A stretch of 15,661 bases of DNA, from contig NZ_JAGGQW010000084.1 in assembly GCF_018613065.1 (NCBI RefSeq), forward strand, positions 1 through 15,661, given 5' to 3'. Every line of letters starts with the position of its first letter. Position 1 is the first letter of the stretch. Below, one piece after another: positions 12,479 to 15,661 of this stretch. The DNA is from Bacillus sp. ISL-7. GTDB lineage: Bacteria > Bacillota > Bacilli > Bacillales_B > DSM-18226. Position numbers and translations under genes: made by a program. Below the pieces are notes generated by a model. That model was not told where the DNA came from, did no database searches, and worked only from the letters and a program-made list of their open reading frames with translations.

Positions 12479-13510
12479 TTGGACAAAAAAACGTTTACCA
12501 TCTATGATATTGCCGAAGCCACAAATGTATCTCCGGCAACTGTATCGCGGGTCCTAAATGGCAATTATCCAGTCAGCAAAAAAACAAAAGAGAAGGTGCT
12601 GGCGAAAATACAGGAATATAATTTTCAGCCAAACAGTATTGCTAGAAGTTTATCAAAAAAAGAAACAAAGATGATTGGGCTGATTTTGCCAGACATCACG
12701 AATCCATTCTTTTCAAGCTTCTGCATGGAATTGGAGAGATACGCTCAAAAAAAGGGATATACGATATTCTTATGTAATTCTATGAACGATAGCGGGATGG
12801 AGTCCGTTTACCTAAAGGTTCTCTCGGAACGCCAAGTCGAAGGGATCATCATGATGGGCGGCCGGATTAACAAATCGTTAACGGATGCGGAAGAGGCCTC
12901 TGAGGTGCAGGAGGTTATGAAAAAGATCCCTATTTTGATGGTCAACGGAGAGATGGCCGGTGTCGATTGTTATAAAGTGAAATCCGATGAGCTGTTGGGT
13001 ATGAAGATGATTGTCGAGCATTTAGTCGAAATGGGGCACAAAAAAATTGGCTTGCTGGGAGGAAAGCAGGGGATCACTTCTACCGATATAAAAGTAGAAG
13101 GATTCAGGCAGCTCCTGATGGAAAATGGTCTGGTTTATCATCCTGAATGGCATATATACAGTGGTTTTTCAGTAGGAAGCGGTCAAAAGGCGATGAACAA
13201 GCTACTGGAAAACAAGGCAATGCCTACGGCCATTATTTGTATAAATGATATGATTGCCTCCGGAGCTTTAGTTGCGTGCAATCATCAAAATATCGACCCC
13301 AAGAAATTTGCCTTTGTAGGCTATGATGATTCGTTTGTCGCAGATATCTTGACGCCGAGCCTTACTTCCATAAACCATGATTACGAAAAACTTGGAACGG
13401 TGGCACTAGATTTAATTATTAACGCAAAAAATGAGCAAGAAGCACCGGAAGTTACAAAAGAAGTAACCATTGAACCATTTCTCACCAAGAGGAACTCCAC
13501 TGATTGGTGA
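12479..13510 (+). CDS. LacI-family transcriptional regulator
   Basis: A 343-residue LacI/GalR-type repressor. The helix-turn-helix lies at about residues 5-26 (TIYDIAEATNVSPATVSRVLNG). The hinge follows at about 45-58 (FQPNSIARSLSKKE), and a periplasmic-binding-protein-like effector domain runs from about 62 to the end. Typical blocks are IGLILPDITNPFF, EGIIMMGG, HKKIGLLGG, AIICINDMIASGAL and FAFVGYDDS with LTSINHDYEKLG. TTG start at 12479, with AAGGGGGG 6 nt upstream. It lies immediately downstream of the secreted galactanase, on the same strand but after a terminator, so it probably has its own promoter. It is the prime candidate to bind the two GAAACCGGTTTC palindromes before the galactanase; the inducer would be a galactan-derived sugar (inference). 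Confidence 0.88.
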   Translation: MDKKTFTIYDIAEATNVSPATVSRVLNGNYPVSKKTKEKVLAKIQEYNFQPNSIARSLSKKETKMIGLILPDITNPFFSSFCMELERYAQKKGYTIFLCNSMNDSGMESVYLKVLSERQVEGIIMMGGRINKSLTDAEEASEVQEVMKKIPILMVNGEMAGVDCYKVKSDELLGMKMIVEHLVEMGHKKIGLLGGKQGITSTDIKVEGFRQLLMENGLVYHPEWHIYSGFSVGSGQKAMNKLLENKAMPTAIICINDMIASGALVACNHQNIDPKKFAFVGYDDSFVADILTPSLTSINHDYEKLGTVALDLIINAKNEQEAPEVTKEVTIEPFLTKRNSTDW

Positions 13511-13593
13511 CTACCACGCTGCTGGCAGGAAGAATTATGCTGGTGACTTCGTTAATACTTCAAGTCATTGACTCGAAAAATGTCGACAAATAG

Positions 13594-13622
13594 GTGAAAA
13601 AATTGAAAAAATGGTTTATAAT
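13594..13622 (+). promoter_or_regulatory. Promoter of the queCDE operon
   Basis: GTGAAA (13594-13599), a 17-bp spacer, then a perfect TATAAT (13617-13622). The predicted start near 13629 places the riboswitch about 35 nt into the leader. Confidence 0.65.
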
Positions 13623-13663
13623 CATTTAGTCATTTAAAATTATATAGTTCGCATTTTGCGAAA

Positions 13664-13696
13664 GTGGTTCTAGCCCCCCACATTAAAAAAACTAAG
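13664..13696 (+). ncRNA. preQ1-I riboswitch aptamer
   Basis: The sequence fits the small preQ1-I aptamer. Stem P1 is GTGG (13664-13667) with CCAC (13678-13681); the loop holds the hallmark TTCTAGC (13668-13674); an A-rich run follows; and the tail ACTAAG (13691-13696) contains the CTA that pairs with loop TAG to close the pseudoknot. It compares closely with the B. subtilis queC leader (AGAGGTTCTAGC...AAAAAACTAA). P1 here is one pair shorter than in B. subtilis. It lies directly upstream of queC and binds the queuosine precursor preQ1. Confidence 0.92.
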
Positions 13697-13733
13697 ATGA
13701 AGCAGCACTTCTATCTTGGGGTGCTGTTTTTTT
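13692..13733 (+). terminator. Riboswitch antiterminator and terminator
   Basis: Terminator: CAGCAC (13703-13708) pairs with GTGCTG (13721-13726), extended outward by A-T and G-T pairs, followed by TTTTTTT. Antiterminator: CTAAGAT (13692-13698) can pair with ATCTTGG (13713-13719; one wobble). The antiterminator uses the same CTA bases as the aptamer pseudoknot and overlaps the terminator loop and descending arm. Bound preQ1 should therefore free the terminator and stop queCDE transcription. Confidence 0.85.
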
Positions 13734-13760
13734 CTATTTGAAAGGAAGTATTTGATATAC

Positions 13761-14417
13761 ATGTTGAAAAATGAAAAGGCAATTGTTGTGTTTAGTGGTG
13801 GACAAGACAGCACCACTTGTTTATTTTGGGCATTAAGGCAATTTAAAGAAGTAGAAGTAGTTACGTTTGATTACAATCAACGGCATAGTTTAGAAATTGA
13901 ATGTGCCAAAAATATAGCCAATGAACTTGGCGTGAAACATCATATTTTAGATATGTCGTTATTAAATCAACTAGCCCCTAATGCGTTAACACGTTCAGAT
14001 ATTGAGGTGACTAATGGCGGCGAAGGGGAACTTCCGTCGACATTTGTGCCAGGCCGTAATCTGTTATTCCTAACCTTCGCAGGGGTTTTAGCACGTCAGA
14101 TCGGTGCCAAGCATTTAGTCACTGGTGTTTGCGAAACAGATTTCAGCGGATACCCAGATTGTCGTGATATTTTTATCAAATCACTAAATGTCACTTTAAA
14201 TCTATCGATGGATGATAATTTTGTCATTCATACGCCATTAATGTGGTTAAACAAAGCAGAAACATGGGCCATGGCAGATGAATTAAGCGCGTTTGATTTT
14301 GTTCGTGAAAAAACATTAACTTGCTATAATGGTGTGATTTCGGATGGATGTGGAGAGTGTCCAGCTTGCGTCTTAAGAAAAAGAGGGCTCGATGACTTTC
14401 TTAATGGGAGGTTTTAA
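13761..14417 (+). CDS. queC: 7-cyano-7-deazaguanine (preQ0) synthase QueC
   Basis: A 218-residue ATP-dependent enzyme converting 7-carboxy-7-deazaguanine with ammonia to preQ0 in the queuosine pathway, in the cytoplasm. The PP-loop ATP site SGGQDST is at residues 12-18. The conserved body includes [19 protein letters not shown] and [17 protein letters not shown], and the four zinc cysteines are C188, C197, C200 and C203 (TCYNG...CGECPAC). The frame is open upstream to 13716, but that would begin inside the leader terminator. ATG 13761 matches the B. subtilis N-terminus ([13 protein letters not shown]), although AAAGGAAG is rather far (about 12 nt) and a TTG at 13752 is an alternative. First gene of the riboswitch-controlled operon; queD follows 3 bp after its stop. 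Confidence 0.95.
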   Translation: MLKNEKAIVVFSGGQDSTTCLFWALRQFKEVEVVTFDYNQRHSLEIECAKNIANELGVKHHILDMSLLNQLAPNALTRSDIEVTNGGEGELPSTFVPGRNLLFLTFAGVLARQIGAKHLVTGVCETDFSGYPDCRDIFIKSLNVTLNLSMDDNFVIHTPLMWLNKAETWAMADELSAFDFVREKTLTCYNGVISDGCGECPACVLRKRGLDDFLNGRF

Positions 14418-14420
14418 ACG

Positions 14421-14897
14421 ATGGGTTTTAGAATCGTTGATAAACTTCAGAAGATAAATGAGGACATTCAACCTCATCAATTAAAATATCATTCAAAGCG
14501 TGTACTAGTGAGCAAGGAATTTACCTTTGATGCTTCACACCACTTGCATTGCTATGAAGGGAAATGCAAGAATTTGCACGGCCATACGTACAGAGTTATT
14601 TTTGGATTAAGTGGTTTTGTTGATGAACGCGGCTTAATGATCGACTTTGGCGATATTAAAGACATTTGGAAAAATGAAATCGAAATCTATCTTGATCATC
14701 AATACCTAAACGAAACCCTTCCATCGATGAATACAACAGCCGAAAACATGGTTGTCTGGATATATGAGAAAATGAAAGAAGCCTTAGCAGAAGAAGATCG
14801 TAGGAACCAATATCATGGAGCAAGAGTGGAATTTGTCCGTCTGTTTGAAACTCCAACAAGCTACGCAGAAGCAAGAAGGGAGTGGATGGGGGAATGA
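14421..14897 (+). CDS. queD: 6-carboxy-tetrahydropterin synthase QueD
   Basis: A 158-residue member of the PTPS/QueD fold. It turns dihydroneopterin triphosphate into 6-carboxy-5,6,7,8-tetrahydropterin, the step before QueE. The zinc site is H40 or H41 (ASHHLHC) with H53 and H55 of the HGH motif. The catalytic Cys is C49 in CKNLHGH (Cys-x3-His spacing as in E. coli QueD), with D92-H93 in YLDHQYLN and E143 in LFETPTSYAE completing the active site. About 27 residues precede the core fold, as in the Bacillus-type protein. The ribosome site GGGAGG lies in the last codons of queC. The stop overlaps the queE start (ATGA), indicating translational coupling. Confidence 0.95.
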   Translation: MGFRIVDKLQKINEDIQPHQLKYHSKRVLVSKEFTFDASHHLHCYEGKCKNLHGHTYRVIFGLSGFVDERGLMIDFGDIKDIWKNEIEIYLDHQYLNETLPSMNTTAENMVVWIYEKMKEALAEEDRRNQYHGARVEFVRLFETPTSYAEARREWMGE

Positions 14898-15622
14898 GTA
14901 AGATTCCTGTATTAGAAATTTTTGGCCCTACCATCCAAGGAGAGGGCATGGTCATTGGTCAAAAAACGATGTTTGTTCGGACGGCCGGCTGTGATTATTC
15001 ATGCAGCTGGTGTGATTCTGCATTTACATGGGATGGCAGTGCCAAAGAGGATATTCAGCAAATGACCGCTGAAGAAATTTGGGATGAATTGAAAAGAGTC
15101 GGTGGGGACAATTTCTCGTTTGTGACGATCTCAGGGGGAAATCCGGCGCTGTTGAAAAACTTAGATGTGTTTATTGATTTATTAAAAGAAAAAGACATCA
15201 AAATTGGTATTGAAACACAAGGAAGCAGATGGCAGGACTGGTTCTTAAACGTCAATGAACTGACCGTTTCACCTAAGCCGCCGAGCTCCAACATGGTAAC
15301 CAATTTTGAAATATTAGATTCTATTTTTCAAAATTTAAACGACAATGATTTTAAACATAAAGTAAGTCTAAAAGTAGTTATCTTTGATGAAACCGATCTT
15401 GAGTATGCGAAAAAGGTTCATAGCCGCTATGCGGATATTCCTTTTTATCTCCAGGTTGGGAACGATGATATTACGAATTTCAATAATAATGAATTGCTTC
15501 TAAAACTACTGTTGAAATATGAGTGGTTAGTCAATTGTGTGGTTGCTGACCCTCAATTGAATGATGTAAAAGTATTACCACAATTACATGCGCTTCTTTG
15601 GGGAAATAAGCGCGGCGTGTAA
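14894..15622 (+). CDS. queE: 7-carboxy-7-deazaguanine synthase QueE
   Basis: A 242-residue radical SAM enzyme that rearranges 6-carboxytetrahydropterin to 7-carboxy-7-deazaguanine, feeding QueC. The N-terminal substrate motif FGPTIQGEG is at about 10-18. The 4Fe-4S cysteines are C33, C37 and C40 (CDYSCSWC, the standard Cx3Cx2C spacing). The SAM-binding GG motif is TISGGNPAL, followed by IETQGSRW and LTVSPKPPSS. An in-frame GTG at 14882 exists, but ATG 14894 gives MSKIPVLEIFGPT, overlaps the queD stop as ATGA and follows GGATGGGGGA closely. Third gene of the operon. In B. subtilis queF comes next; only 39 bp remain here and they hold a repeat, so queF is either beyond the window or elsewhere. 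Confidence 0.95.
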   Translation: MSKIPVLEIFGPTIQGEGMVIGQKTMFVRTAGCDYSCSWCDSAFTWDGSAKEDIQQMTAEEIWDELKRVGGDNFSFVTISGGNPALLKNLDVFIDLLKEKDIKIGIETQGSRWQDWFLNVNELTVSPKPPSSNMVTNFEILDSIFQNLNDNDFKHKVSLKVVIFDETDLEYAKKVHSRYADIPFYLQVGNDDITNFNNNELLLKLLLKYEWLVNCVVADPQLNDVKVLPQLHALLWGNKRGV

Positions 15623-15628
15623 GGACAG

Positions 15629-15649
15629 GGACCATGGAGGACCATGGGG
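15629..15649. repeat. GGACCATGG tandem direct repeat
   Basis: GGACCATGG occurs at 15629-15637 and again at 15639-15647, a 10-bp period, inside the GC-richer tail GGACAGGG...GGGGACAG after the queE stop. From memory, GGGACAG/GGACCATGG-type tracts recur between genes in some Bacillus genomes; this is not checked. Confidence 0.45.
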
Positions 15650-15661
15650 ACAGTTCGAAAC

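Noticed and set aside
13716..13760. Upstream extension of queC
   Set aside because: It would start translation within the riboswitch terminator, and the added residues have no match to the B. subtilis QueC N-terminus.
1..15661. CRISPR array, tRNA, rRNA, prophage or integrative element
   Set aside because: No regularly spaced repeats, cloverleaf-like segments, rRNA-like blocks, integrases or phage structural genes were seen on either strand.

Overview
The window looks like chromosomal DNA from a Bacillaceae member (Bacillus sensu lato). The DNA is AT-rich with strong GGAGG-type ribosome binding sites and frequent TTG/GTG starts. Classical hairpin-plus-T-tract terminators follow most genes. 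The queCDE order behind a preQ1 riboswitch matches the Bacillus arrangement, and several short intergenic repeats resemble ones I recall from Bacillus genomes. No rRNA, tRNA, CRISPR array, intact transposon or phage module is visible. All function calls come from reading motifs; no database search was run.

Left flank (1-1000) is decayed accessory DNA. It holds a GC-rich structured repeat, a strong hairpin, a small membrane-peptide ORF broken by one base in a homopolymer, and a remnant of a LysR-type regulator. An intact MBL-fold hydrolase (minus strand) then diverges from an Lrp/AsnC-type regulator (plus strand) across a dyad-rich 118-bp gap.

From 2400 to 4850 lies a self-contained two-gene operon, a ROK-type repressor followed by an MFS sugar-type permease. 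A sigma-A-like promoter is followed at once by two 24-bp palindromes that are exact reverse complements of each other. From 4900 to 8775 are single genes, mostly closed by terminators: a secreted cupredoxin, a truncated DUF3231 relic, an AlkD-like DNA repair protein, an unrecognised 191-aa protein, and a PrsW-like membrane protease with an N-terminal zinc ribbon.

From 8780 to 13510 is a carbohydrate-use locus. A 1060-residue secreted GH30-type enzyme, probably an endo-beta-1,6-galactanase, carries a ricin-type lectin domain, two Ig-like domains, an F5/8C (CBM32-like) domain and a C-terminal beta-sandwich. Its leader has a near-consensus promoter, two near-identical perfect palindromes typical of LacI-family operators, and an unusually strong Shine-Dalgarno sequence not attached to a start codon. 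The LacI-family gene immediately downstream is the obvious candidate for their regulator.

The right end (13590-15622) is the queuosine precursor operon queC-queD-queE. It is controlled by a preQ1-I riboswitch whose antiterminator and terminator can be drawn by hand. queF is not seen before the window ends; a short GGACCATGG direct repeat follows queE instead.

The most original signals are the mirrored ROK operator pair, the galactanase leader (operators plus orphan SD), and the two gene relics whose ends coincide with repeats or a homopolymer.
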